DNA of 48,046 bases, taken from the NCBI GenBank assembly GCA_003141715.1, contig PLNF01000105.1, forward strand, positions 1-48,046, read 5' to 3'. This document shows positions 12,726-22,455 of this stretch, piece after piece; positions within the stretch are counted from its first letter, which is position 1; the number at the start of each line of letters is the position of its first letter. Under the pieces are notes generated by a model. The model did not search any database and was not told the DNA's origin. It saw nothing but the letters and a program-made list of their open reading frames with translations. The DNA comes from Bacteroidales bacterium. Lineage in GTDB: Bacteria; Bacteroidota; Bacteroidia; Bacteroidales; VadinHA17. The position numbers and the translations under genes were made by a program.

Positions 12726-15623
12726 TTACATCCTCCTTCTTCCGAAACTCATTCCGAATATATTAATATTGAACAGGAATTCAATAGAAGGTGGTCCACC
12801 TGCACTCTTCCATGCTGACTGAACTCCCGCGGAAATCATATATGGTATCCTGAGAACATAAAAATCAGCCAGCAAGTCCAATCCAAATGATTTGAAAGAT
12901 ACATTTTCAGAATTGTTATAAAGAGGTATCATACCATTGACAGCGTACTGATAGAATGCATTGCCGGGCCCCGATGCATAATCATAGAACAACCCCGACC
13001 GGATCCTTTTAAGGTAAAGAAGACTGGCAACATTGAAATCAGGATATACAAGCGGCATAACATAATCGGCTGAAAGAAAATTCATTTTGGTCGTAATGAT
13101 ATTAGTATAACCCCGGGGTAGTGACGAAAAGTTCCCATATAAAAATTCTGCAGGATTCTGCTTTTCAGTTTCTAGCCGGATTTTTATTCCATGGTTAGGA
13201 AAAATTCCCGGGAAATAAAATGCTGTTTTTAATGATACATCTGATCCATATAGAGTCCTGTCGAAGGGAGCATAGCGATAATTAAGATCGATTACCTGTG
13301 CCCACCTTGGGTATATATCACGAAGTGCCGACTGGTAATAATTTGTAAAATAGAGTCTTGTCGTTATAATGGTCTGACCATAATCAAAAGTACCGTTCTC
13401 TTTTATATAAATATATTGATTTTGGTAATCCGTTGAAAGAGAGGGTTGCAGAAACTCTGAGAAACTGCCTGATGAAAACTGAAGCGGGAAAGAAACGGTA
13501 TTAATGAAGCTTATACCTGGCTTTATATCAGAAGGATTGGCAATGTTTTCCCCCATTTTACTTATTTGCGGAAGAGTACCATAATCGAGTTGTGATTCAA
13601 AAACCGGATACCACCCTTGCAAGGTTACCCTCGAATGGATGAGATTGCGTTTATCTGCTGAATACTCATAACCTAAAGTTGAGGTAACTGTATTTAAAGT
13701 ATTCTGAGTCATAATAGAAACTCCGGGCCTTATACTCGCCGGATCGACATTAAGCTCTTTAATATCTACGTAGAATGGCATCCAGCTATGAAATCTGAAA
13801 AGATGCTGCCATTTTCTGTATGGTTCAGGTGTATATACATTGCTGCTATTGCCGGCATTTGATGCTGTCTTAATGTCAAATCTGTTGATGAGGAAAGATG
13901 AAGAACTTACATTGTCTTTAAGGACTCCCCGGGCTGATAAAATTGGAACACTACAGATATTGTTCCCGAGGTCGGTATAATCACTGAAAAAGAGCTTATT
14001 TCCGCCAGGGCTTACATCAATTGCCCCAAATCTTGAACGGGTAAGTCGCTCTGTTTTTTTATCTGGAGTCCGGAGATAAACATTATCTGTCCCCGATGAA
14101 GAACTTATAAAAATGAGGGAATCGTTTCTCAGGAATGAAGACTGAAGATCATCTCTCGCAGCTTCAATAAGGGTCTCCCATTCCTGACCCTCAAATTTGA
14201 ATGACATGATTCCTTCCCCGGCATCTGCTAAGAAAATAAAAGTTACTTTCTTCCCATCTTGAGCCCATTGGGGGTGCTGAAGATAAACATTTCCGGGAGT
14301 AAGGACAGACTCTAAGACAGAACCGGTTTTAGCATCAATCAGGACAAGGCTGTTAATATTATTGACTGTGTTTTCCACTGCAACTATCTTACTCCCGTCA
14401 GGAGATATCGAGGCAGCAAGATATCTCGATTTTCGCGTAAATTTTATGACCTTGCTGGTTTTAATATCCATCAGTTTAATAATCGAATACTCTCTGTTTT
14501 CCCATCTCGGGTCAGTTTGTGTTTCAACCCAAACCAGCTTGCCTTTGGCATAAGAGATAAAAAATGGGTATAACTGTCCCGGTGTATGAATCCTTTTTTC
14601 TGTTTTTTCGATCGGATTAATGAGTACGAATGAGGAGGGGAGGGATAAGGAAGTTTTTATTGCAATAATACTGTCGGTGCCGGCAAATACCGGAGAATAG
14701 TAATCAATATATTTTCCACGTTTGTCTGGATTTGCCACTTCGTAATCCGCAGGGTTATCTTTGGAAACATTTTTTGTCCAGATAGTCTTCAGCGTATCGT
14801 AAGTTTCCTCCCAGAGTGTTTTCTTTCTTAAGCCGGAGCTTCTTGACAGGCTGATATTGACTGGGTTAAGAGTAAATGGTTGTTCACCGGTGAGCTTAAG
14901 TACTTTATTCCATATCTGAGGGTCATTTTTGGTCAGGGCCCAGGTCACCATCTGGTAACCGTATTCATAATAATCAGGAACAAAATCCTTAAATGAACCA
15001 TTAAGTATCTTATCGTAGTTATAGGTTTTTTTATTATCAACTATAAGTGCTTTAAGCTGTTTCTGGAATGAAGGTGTTCGTCCTCTGCCTGATTGTGTAA
15101 GAACTGATTCGGCAAAAACTGCATCACCCTCAAGGAACCATGTAGGCAGAAGTGAAGCAACAATTCCTGTGAACTGTTCCCCGAATAACAGGGACATCCC
15201 TTTTGAAAAGCCCTGGTTTAATGATTCCATCTGAAGAACGTGAGCAAGTTCATGAATTGCCAGTTGTTTTTCCGGTGCAAGAGGAATGGTGTTCTGATCC
15301 GGAGTCGGATAAAGTTCCATCCGTCGTGGAGCCCAGGCTACATAACCATTTGACTGAATGGTAAAATTATGTATGACAACAGGGAGAGTAAATTTTTTTT
15401 CAGGAAAAAGTGACATAAGTTTTGAGTATGCTTCATCCAGCTCTTTTGCATACACAATTCCGCCGGGGCCGTATTTCTCAGGATAAATGACAGTGAACCG
15501 CCCTGTTTTTATCTGTTTCCATTTGAGAGATGCCGGATCCTGCCCTGTATCATAATATTGTGCAATGACAGCTTGTACTGAGAATAGTAAAACCGCATAT
15601 AAAATAATTATTTTGTATCTCAT
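12726..15623 (-). CDS. Large secreted/outer-membrane protein: gluzincin-like HELAH domain, TolB/WD40-like repeats, C-terminal beta-barrel-like region
   Basis: Signal peptide; AIHELAHVLQME...WFLEGDAVFAES (HExxH plus downstream E); repeats such as SPDGSKIVAVE and SPGGNKLFFSD; C-terminal alternating strands. Confidence 0.8.
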   Translation of the reverse strand: MRYKIIILYAVLLFSVQAVIAQYYDTGQDPASLKWKQIKTGRFTVIYPEKYGPGGIVYAKELDEAYSKLMSLFPEKKFTLPVVIHNFTIQSNGYVAWAPRRMELYPTPDQNTIPLAPEKQLAIHELAHVLQMESLNQGFSKGMSLLFGEQFTGIVASLLPTWFLEGDAVFAESVLTQSGRGRTPSFQKQLKALIVDNKKTYNYDKILNGSFKDFVPDYYEYGYQMVTWALTKNDPQIWNKVLKLTGEQPFTLNPVNISLSRSSGLRKKTLWEETYDTLKTIWTKNVSKDNPADYEVANPDKRGKYIDYYSPVFAGTDSIIAIKTSLSLPSSFVLINPIEKTEKRIHTPGQLYPFFISYAKGKLVWVETQTDPRWENREYSIIKLMDIKTSKVIKFTRKSRYLAASISPDGSKIVAVENTVNNINSLVLIDAKTGSVLESVLTPGNVYLQHPQWAQDGKKVTFIFLADAGEGIMSFKFEGQEWETLIEAARDDLQSSFLRNDSLIFISSSSGTDNVYLRTPDKKTERLTRSRFGAIDVSPGGNKLFFSDYTDLGNNICSVPILSARGVLKDNVSSSSFLINRFDIKTASNAGNSSNVYTPEPYRKWQHLFRFHSWMPFYVDIKELNVDPASIRPGVSIMTQNTLNTVTSTLGYEYSADKRNLIHSRVTLQGWYPVFESQLDYGTLPQISKMGENIANPSDIKPGISFINTVSFPLQFSSGSFSEFLQPSLSTDYQNQYIYIKENGTFDYGQTIITTRLYFTNYYQSALRDIYPRWAQVIDLNYRYAPFDRTLYGSDVSLKTAFYFPGIFPNHGIKIRLETEKQNPAEFLYGNFSSLPRGYTNIITTKMNFLSADYVMPLVYPDFNVASLLYLKRIRSGLFYDYASGPGNAFYQYAVNGMIPLYNNSENVSFKSFGLDLLADFYVLRIPYMISAGVQSAWKSAGGPPSIEFLFNINIFGMSFGRRRM

Positions 15624-15750
15624 TTAAAGAATTATTGCTCAAAAATAGCAAAATTAGTGAGCGATCATCTGTTCACAGTAGTATGAAAAAAATAAGTATT
15701 TTCGTCAGCTGAATTAACAGAAGATTTTCTGCAGATAAAGATAATAAGGA

Positions 15751-18700
15751 ATGAAGAATTACAGGTTGATTAATAATATATCAGGGTGGGGCGTGTTTAT
15801 TATTGCTGCGTTTACCTACCTGACTACTATAGAACCAACCGCAAGTCTTTGGGATTGCGGTGAATTCATTGCTTCTTGTTTTAAACTTGAGGTCGGGCAC
15901 CCTCCGGGTAATCCGGTATTTATGGTAATGGGCAGATTCTTCACTCTTTTTGCAGGAAGTAATGTCTCAAAAGTTGCAGCAATGGTCAATTCCATGTCAG
16001 CACTTGCAAGCGCATTTACTATCCTCTTCCTGTTCTGGACTATTACTCACCTTGCAAAGAAAATCCTTATAAAGAATGAAAATCATTATAATACCGGAAG
16101 GATTATTGCAGTTATGGCTGCAGGCATCGTTGGAGCAATAGCATATTCCTTTTCAGACTCCTTCTGGTTTTCAGCAGTTGAAGGTGAAGTATATGCATCA
16201 TCTGCGTTTTTTACTGCTCTGGTTTTCTGGGCAATCCTGAAATGGGAGGATGTAGCCGAAGAAAAATATGCCGACAGGTGGATAATCCTTATAGCTTTTC
16301 TGATTGGTCTTTCAATTGGAGTCCATCTTCTTAACCTCCTCACGCTCCCGGGAATAGTTCTTGTCTATTATTTTAAGAAATTCGAATTTTCCTGGAAAGG
16401 TTTTTCAATCTCATTAGTGACTTCGATAATACTTCTGTCACTGCTGATGTATGGAATAATGCCGGGGATTGTAATTATTTCTTCAAAATTCGACTGGTTT
16501 TTCGTGAATACTCTTGGCCTTCCTTCAAATAGCGGGATGGTTTTCCATGTTATCCTTGTAGCAGTACTGTTTATTTTTGCAGTTAAATTCTCATTTTCAT
16601 CGGCAAACAGAGTAAAAAACGGGGTTTTTGCCATAGCAGCCCTTTTCTTTACAGGAATCTGGGTAATCTCCGGTTCCGCTGTTCTTAATATACTGGTGCT
16701 CATGATAATATCCGGAGTAACCTGGTTTATGGCCGGAAAGAGCAGAACCACTCTTAATACTTTACTTACAGCTATAATGGTTATACTTATCGGATATTCT
16801 GCGAATGCGATTATTGTGATAAGATCGTCTGCAAGTACTCCGCTGAATGAGAATAATCCATCAAATCCATTTAACCTTCTCTACTTTCTGAACAGGGAGC
16901 AATACGGCGAACGGCCCTTATTTAAGGGGCCTTATTATAATGCGCCTGTTACGGATTATGTAGACGGAAAGCCTAAGTATGCTCTTGAGAATGGAAAGTA
17001 TATCATAACAAGTCATAACCTTGAACGAGTATACGATCCGAGATTTGTCACTCTTTTTCCAAGAATGTGGAGCGATCAGCCTGACCATCAGGATGTTTAC
17101 AAGCAATGGGGAAGGGTTACGGGAACCCCTGTACAGGTTACGGACCATTCGGGTGATAAGAAGGTACTGAAGAGACCAACATTCAGAGAGAACCTTCGAT
17201 TTATGTTCTCATACCAGTTTGGTTACATGTACTTCAGATATTTCATGTGGAATTTTTCGGGTAAACAAAATGACACACAGGGAACCGGGGGTACAGTAAA
17301 CGGGAACTGGATCACAGGGATCAAATTCCTGGACGAACCAAGACTTGGAACTTCTGATTTGCCGGGGGATATGAAAACTGACCCCTCCAGGAACAAGTAT
17401 TATCTTTTACCATTTATTCTGGGTCTTGCCGGGATGTTCTATCAGTTGAACCGTGATAATAAAAACTGGGGAATAATTCTTTTTCTGTTTGTAATGACCG
17501 GAATAGCAATTGTGGTATATCTGAATCAATATCCAAACCAGCCACGGGAAAGGGACTATGCCTATGCCGGATCATTTTACTTTTTCTCAGTATGGATAGG
17601 TTTGGGAGTGCTTGCCCTGTTCGAAGGTTTATCAAAACTTACCAGCGAGAAAATTGCTGCTCCGGTTGCCGGGCTACTGTGCTTTCTTGCAGTACCTGCA
17701 GTTATGGGTGCAGAAAACTGGGACGATCATGACCGTTCCGGGCGATATCTTGCACGCGATGTTGCTTTTGACTATCTGAATTCCTGTGCCCCTGATGCTA
17801 TCCTCTTTACAAATGGCGATAACGACACTTTCCCTTTATGGTATGCCCAGGAGGTAGAAGGTGCAAGGACAGACGTTCGAGTATGCAATCTGATGCTTCT
17901 TAATACCGACTGGTATATCGACCAGATGAAAAGCAGAATTTACGGGTCTGCTCCTCTTCCCGTTACATTGCCGGTTAGAAAATATTACGATGGGATTAAC
18001 AATCAGCTCTTCATAGTTGAAAAAACAAAAGACCCGGTTGATATTTCAACGATAATTGATTTTGTAAAAAGCGATAACAAGGCGACAAAAGTACAGGTTT
18101 CCTCTACAGAAATACTGGATATTATTCCATCGCGGACAATCAGAATTCCTGTTGATAAAGCAAAAGTACTTGCCTCGGGAACTGTTAAACCCGGAGATGC
18201 AGATAAGATTGTTCCATATATTGATATCAAGCTTAAAGGGAATTCAATACTGAAAAGCCAGCTAATTGTTCTTGATATTCTGGCACATAATAACTGGGAA
18301 CGCCCTATATACTTTGTTACCGGATATCATAATGATGCTTTGGGTCTTGAGGAATATTTTCAGCTGGAAGGACTTGCCTATCGTTTGGTACCTATAAAAT
18401 CTCAAAACAAAAGCTGGATTGATTACGGACGGATTGATACTGATATTTTGTACCAGAATATGATTAAGAAATTTGTATGGGGGGGTGCAAATAAGAAAAA
18501 TGTAGATATTGATTATAACCACGAACGCACAATTATTGTTGTCAAAGCCAGGTTGAACTATGCAAGGCTTGCAAAAGCTCTTGCTGCAGAGGGGAAAAAT
18601 GAAAAGGCAATTGAAACGCTTAATTTTTGTATGAAGGCGCTCCCTCTTGAAAAAATCCCCTACGATCCCTATATGGCTGATATAGTTGAAGCTTATTTTG

Positions 18701-18963
18701 CAGCCGGGGCTACGGAGAAAGCCGTTGAAATGACCAATGCGTTTTGCGATTACTATTATAAGAGACTCGATTATTTCCTTAAGCAAAAACCTTTTATTAT
18801 CAATTTTGCTGAATTTGAGATTCAGACGGCTATTCAGTACACATCTAAAGTTGCGAATATCTGTACTGCTAACGGAAAACCGGAAATGGGCGAAGCAATT
18901 ACAAAAAAACTTGAGAGTTATTACACAGATTATGTCAAGGTAATACAACCTGCAGCAAAGTGA
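15751..18963 (+). CDS. DUF2723 family multi-TM protein (putative O-mannosyltransferase-like GT-C)
   Basis: YLTTIEPTASLWDCGEFIASCFKLEVGHPPGNPVFMVMGRFF; multi-TM; soluble TPR-like C-terminus. Confidence 0.92.
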   Translation: MKNYRLINNISGWGVFIIAAFTYLTTIEPTASLWDCGEFIASCFKLEVGHPPGNPVFMVMGRFFTLFAGSNVSKVAAMVNSMSALASAFTILFLFWTITHLAKKILIKNENHYNTGRIIAVMAAGIVGAIAYSFSDSFWFSAVEGEVYASSAFFTALVFWAILKWEDVAEEKYADRWIILIAFLIGLSIGVHLLNLLTLPGIVLVYYFKKFEFSWKGFSISLVTSIILLSLLMYGIMPGIVIISSKFDWFFVNTLGLPSNSGMVFHVILVAVLFIFAVKFSFSSANRVKNGVFAIAALFFTGIWVISGSAVLNILVLMIISGVTWFMAGKSRTTLNTLLTAIMVILIGYSANAIIVIRSSASTPLNENNPSNPFNLLYFLNREQYGERPLFKGPYYNAPVTDYVDGKPKYALENGKYIITSHNLERVYDPRFVTLFPRMWSDQPDHQDVYKQWGRVTGTPVQVTDHSGDKKVLKRPTFRENLRFMFSYQFGYMYFRYFMWNFSGKQNDTQGTGGTVNGNWITGIKFLDEPRLGTSDLPGDMKTDPSRNKYYLLPFILGLAGMFYQLNRDNKNWGIILFLFVMTGIAIVVYLNQYPNQPRERDYAYAGSFYFFSVWIGLGVLALFEGLSKLTSEKIAAPVAGLLCFLAVPAVMGAENWDDHDRSGRYLARDVAFDYLNSCAPDAILFTNGDNDTFPLWYAQEVEGARTDVRVCNLMLLNTDWYIDQMKSRIYGSAPLPVTLPVRKYYDGINNQLFIVEKTKDPVDISTIIDFVKSDNKATKVQVSSTEILDIIPSRTIRIPVDKAKVLASGTVKPGDADKIVPYIDIKLKGNSILKSQLIVLDILAHNNWERPIYFVTGYHNDALGLEEYFQLEGLAYRLVPIKSQNKSWIDYGRIDTDILYQNMIKKFVWGGANKKNVDIDYNHERTIIVVKARLNYARLAKALAAEGKNEKAIETLNFCMKALPLEKIPYDPYMADIVEAYFAAGATEKAVEMTNAFCDYYYKRLDYFLKQKPFIINFAEFEIQTAIQYTSKVANICTANGKPEMGEAITKKLESYYTDYVKVIQPAAK

Positions 18964-18989
18964 TTCCAGCTTTGGGAGATCCAGTTTTC

Positions 18990-19117
18990 CGTAACACCCC
19001 CTTTTCATTCCCCCCAAGGGGGGAAAAACATATATTGTTTTAATATAATTTGCCTAAATACCAGAGCATTATCTCCCCCCTTGGGGGAGATGTCAGCGAA
19101 GCTGACAGAGGGGTTAT
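18990..19117. repeat. Dispersed palindrome-rich intergenic repeat (CCCCCCAAGGGGGG ... GTCAGCGAAGCTGAC)
   Basis: CCCCCC/GGGGGG palindrome, CCCCCCTTGGGGG, hairpin GTCAGC-GAA-GCTGAC between convergent genes; related to the element at 28442-28728. Confidence 0.75.
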
Positions 19118-19119
19118 TA

Positions 19120-19536
19120 TTAGTGAAGAATAGTAATAGGTAATTTAAGGTATTTTTCGAGAAGAAAAAAGATTTTTTCCGGGTAAATGGGTTTTAAAAC
19201 ATATTCATTGCATCCCGCGATATAGGCTTCTGTTTTTGCCTGTTCGGAAGAATAGGCTGTAATCATTACAACCGGAGTGCTTTTTCTGTCTTTCCTGAGT
19301 ATTCTTATGCATTCGATCCCGTTAATCAACGGAACAAGAAAATCCATAAAAACCAGGTCAATTGGCTTGTTTCCCTGGGCTAAATAATCAATAAACTCTT
19401 TTCCGGTATGAAATATCATTACATCAGCACCCGAATTTTTCAGCAACGTTTCATAGTACCTGATCGAAGGCAGGTCATCCTCAACAATTACTATATTCTT
19501 GCCTGTAAGTTCTAAGTTGCTGATATTCAATGTCAT
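19120..19536 (-). CDS. Single-domain response regulator receiver protein
   Basis: IVIVEDDLPSIRYYE...DLVFMDFLVPLING...PVVMITAYS...YVLKPIYPEKI. Confidence 0.93.
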   Translation of the reverse strand: MTLNISNLELTGKNIVIVEDDLPSIRYYETLLKNSGADVMIFHTGKEFIDYLAQGNKPIDLVFMDFLVPLINGIECIRILRKDRKSTPVVMITAYSSEQAKTEAYIAGCNEYVLKPIYPEKIFFLLEKYLKLPITILH

Positions 19537-19705
19537 TTATTGGGCCGATTAAACTTGTATAAAAATACGATAAGAAAAGGATCTTGAGTCTTCATATTTA
19601 CGCAATTATTAACATTTTATCAACATAGTTCAAAATATGAAGTCAGGAGATATTTGTTTTCTTGAATTAATTTGTGCAATTTCGTATTAATAAATCCTCG
19701 ATATC

Positions 19706-21601
19706 ATGTTAAGACAAATTCGCTTTATCAGAGTTTTGGTCCTTTCTTTGGGATTGTTATTAGTGTTCAATTATACTTTTGGACAGGCAGGTTTAAATAA
19801 CGGTACAAGGGCCGTTTTTATTTTTGATATAGCAAAGTACATTGATTATGGACCAACCTTTGCAGATTCTTCCGTTTTCAAAATTGGTGTTCTTGACAAG
19901 ACCTCGGAATTATTCTGGGAGATGGGCAACCTTGCAAAAACCAGAAAAACAATTCAGGATAAACCAGTTCAGTTAGTTGTTTTCAGAAGTGAGGATCAGA
20001 TCCTGCATACCCAGTTGTTATATATTAATAAAGCGAGTGGCTTTAATATGAATAAAGTTAGAACAAAGCTGGATGGACATCAAACGTTATTATTAACAGA
20101 GGGATATGAATTCAGGGAATCGATGATAAATTTTATCGGAGCGGAAGGAGAAATGCCGAAATACGGAGTTAATGAAGATATGATCAATAAAGCCGGAATG
20201 AAGGTGAATTCAAATGTGATGTTTCAGGCCATAAAAACTAAGGAAGACTGGGAGAATCTCTTTGGCAAGGCCAGCGAACAGATTGTAATTCAAAGGGACA
20301 CAATCAAGCAACAATTGGAAATGATAACCGCTCAAAAGGCTGAAATTCTTCATCAGAAGGCCCTTCTGGATAGTCTCGACAAAGAGATAGAAACTAAGGA
20401 GAAGACATTGACCGAGAAGCAAAAAGTACTTGACAAACAATTTGTACAGATCAGCAAACAAAAAGGAGAAATTTCAGTTCAGAAACAGACAATAGTTGTG
20501 CAGCAGACAGAGGTTCAGGTTCAAAAGGACACTCTTTCAAACCAGAAGGGAAAAATTGTAGTTCAGATGGCGAAGATTGATGGCCAGTTGAAAATGATAG
20601 GAGAACAGGAGAATAAGATAAAGGTTCAGCTTGAGGCAATCGAAAAACAAAAACTGGTTCTTTATTTTGTTCTTCTGGCTCTGCTTCTCGTGAGTATTCT
20701 CGGTTATTATATTTACAGGAGTTACAAGATCAAGAAAGAGGCAAATATTAAGCTCGAAGAAAAGAACAGAACGATCTCCTTACAAAAGGATGAGATTGAA
20801 AAGCAAAGGGATCTTGCTGCTGCCCAGAGAGACCAGATAGCATATCAGAAGAGGCATATAGAAGACAGTATTATGTATGCCAAGAGGATACAGACTGCAT
20901 TGATTCCATCTCTGGAACTTTTCAGCGATAAGCTTGAACACTTCGTTATATATAAACCTCTTGCAATCGTCAGTGGTGATTTTTATTGGGTAAGCGCACA
21001 GGCCAATCCTCAGGTGATAATTTCAGCCGACTGTACAGGACATGGTGTCCCCGGAGCATTTATGAGTATGCTCGGAGTAACATTGCTTAACGAAATTATT
21101 AATGGTAAGCATATTCTGATGCCCGACCAGATAATTGAAAACCTGCGTCAGGGAATAATAAAATCATTAAAACAGGTTGCAGAAGAAGATAGTATTAAAG
21201 ACGGGATGGATATTGCCGTGTGTGTTGTTGATTTCGATAGAAATATTCTATGGTATGCCGGAGCCAATAGTCCGCTATACCTGGTGAGAGCAGGAGAATT
21301 GACTCACTACAGGGCTGATAAAATGCCTGTAGCAATTCATTATAAAATGGAGCCATTCACGCTGCATAAAATTGATATTCAGAAGGGGGATGCATTCTAT
21401 ATCTTTTCTGATGGTTATGCTGATCAGTTTGGCGGGCCAAAACAGAAAAAATTCATGTCGATGCAGCTCAGGGAAACACTTGTCGCTATGGCAGGGATGC
21501 CGATGCTTCAACAAGGAGAAAGGCTAAATGAAATATTTGAAGAGTGGCGTGGCGACAGCCCTCAGATTGATGATGTGACTTTAATCGGGGTCAGGTATTG
21601 A
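19706..21601 (+). CDS. YfiR/DUF4154-like N-terminus, long Q/K-rich coiled coil, TM, C-terminal SpoIIE/PP2C-type phosphatase
   Basis: YAKRIQTALIPS...GDFYWV...DCTGHGVPGAFMSMLG...FSDGYADQFGG. Confidence 0.88.
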   Translation: MLRQIRFIRVLVLSLGLLLVFNYTFGQAGLNNGTRAVFIFDIAKYIDYGPTFADSSVFKIGVLDKTSELFWEMGNLAKTRKTIQDKPVQLVVFRSEDQILHTQLLYINKASGFNMNKVRTKLDGHQTLLLTEGYEFRESMINFIGAEGEMPKYGVNEDMINKAGMKVNSNVMFQAIKTKEDWENLFGKASEQIVIQRDTIKQQLEMITAQKAEILHQKALLDSLDKEIETKEKTLTEKQKVLDKQFVQISKQKGEISVQKQTIVVQQTEVQVQKDTLSNQKGKIVVQMAKIDGQLKMIGEQENKIKVQLEAIEKQKLVLYFVLLALLLVSILGYYIYRSYKIKKEANIKLEEKNRTISLQKDEIEKQRDLAAAQRDQIAYQKRHIEDSIMYAKRIQTALIPSLELFSDKLEHFVIYKPLAIVSGDFYWVSAQANPQVIISADCTGHGVPGAFMSMLGVTLLNEIINGKHILMPDQIIENLRQGIIKSLKQVAEEDSIKDGMDIAVCVVDFDRNILWYAGANSPLYLVRAGELTHYRADKMPVAIHYKMEPFTLHKIDIQKGDAFYIFSDGYADQFGGPKQKKFMSMQLRETLVAMAGMPMLQQGERLNEIFEEWRGDSPQIDDVTLIGVRY

Positions 21602-21826
21602 TTATCTGCAGACCCATTTGGTTGTGACACCTAATAATGTGGAATTAGGGGTAGCTTCAATAGCAATTAACTCCGCATCGCAATATTCCGTGTCACTGCC
21701 GGCCGTAACCAGATTCCCGCCTGAATCGTATGTATTATGCGAGCAAACCTTGCAATTCTTCTGGCATGATGTAAATGACAATGCAACAAAAACAAATCCG
21801 GCAGCATACATTAAAATCCTTTTCAT
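21602..21826 (-). CDS. Small putative lipoprotein
   Basis: MKRILMYAAGFVFVALSFTSCQKNC: lipobox-like LSFTSC. Confidence 0.65.
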   Translation of the reverse strand: MKRILMYAAGFVFVALSFTSCQKNCKVCSHNTYDSGGNLVTAGSDTEYCDAELIAIEATPNSTLLGVTTKWVCR

Positions 21827-21997
21827 ATAGGTTATTTTATAAACAAAGATACTAAAACTCTTTTCTTCAAAGTAAAGATTTCTTATAAAATGGTCTCACC
21901 TGTAAAATATTAATGAGAATGATGCATCAAATCTTTAAAATGCCAGTCATTTGAGCAGGAATGAAAATATTTATAAATTGCATAAAAATTAATTGTC

Positions 21998-22375
21998 ATG
22001 GAAGATTCAAAAATGAAAAAGCATGTAACCGTAGTTGGAGCTATTCAAATTGGATTCGGGTTATTTGGTCTGATTGCAGCGGTTGCCGCTTTCTTTGCAC
22101 TGAATTTTGCGAGAAGTCAGGTTGGGGATGATGCGGTGGCTAATGGGGTATTGAAATTATTATCAATCAGTGTTCCTCTTCTGATCGGGTTCCTGTCGAC
22201 ACTTGGCCTCGTAGGAGGAATAGGGCTTTTTACTTATCAGTCATGGGCAAGATACCTGGTAATTGTTGTCTCAGCTCTGGGATGTCTGAATATACCTATA
22301 GGAACCTTGAAAGGCGTATATGCTCTTTGGGTATTATTGCAGGATGAAACAGTTAAGCTGTTCGAAAAGAAATAA
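21998..22375 (+). CDS. Hypothetical small membrane protein
   Basis: Three or four hydrophobic segments; coding-like composition. Confidence 0.65.
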   Translation: MEDSKMKKHVTVVGAIQIGFGLFGLIAAVAAFFALNFARSQVGDDAVANGVLKLLSISVPLLIGFLSTLGLVGGIGLFTYQSWARYLVIVVSALGCLNIPIGTLKGVYALWVLLQDETVKLFEKK

Positions 22376-22394
22376 TTTTTAAAAAATTATTGAT

Positions 22395-22423
22395 GTAGAG
22401 ACGCCCAATTTGGGCGTCTCTAC
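22395..22423. repeat. Perfect 14-bp-arm palindrome GTAGAGACGCCCAA-T-TTGGGCGTCTCTAC
   Basis: Direct inspection; just after stop of 21998..22375; same tip sequence (GTAGAGAC/GTCTCTAC) as 40227-40255. Confidence 0.9.
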
Positions 22424-22455
22424 GTATTTTTGTCGTTTGAATAAAATTCTCTGTT

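Noticed and set aside
18262-19017. 251-aa minus-strand ORF antisense to the DUF2723 gene
   Set aside because: Shadow ORF opposite a clear conserved coding region; composition not protein-like.
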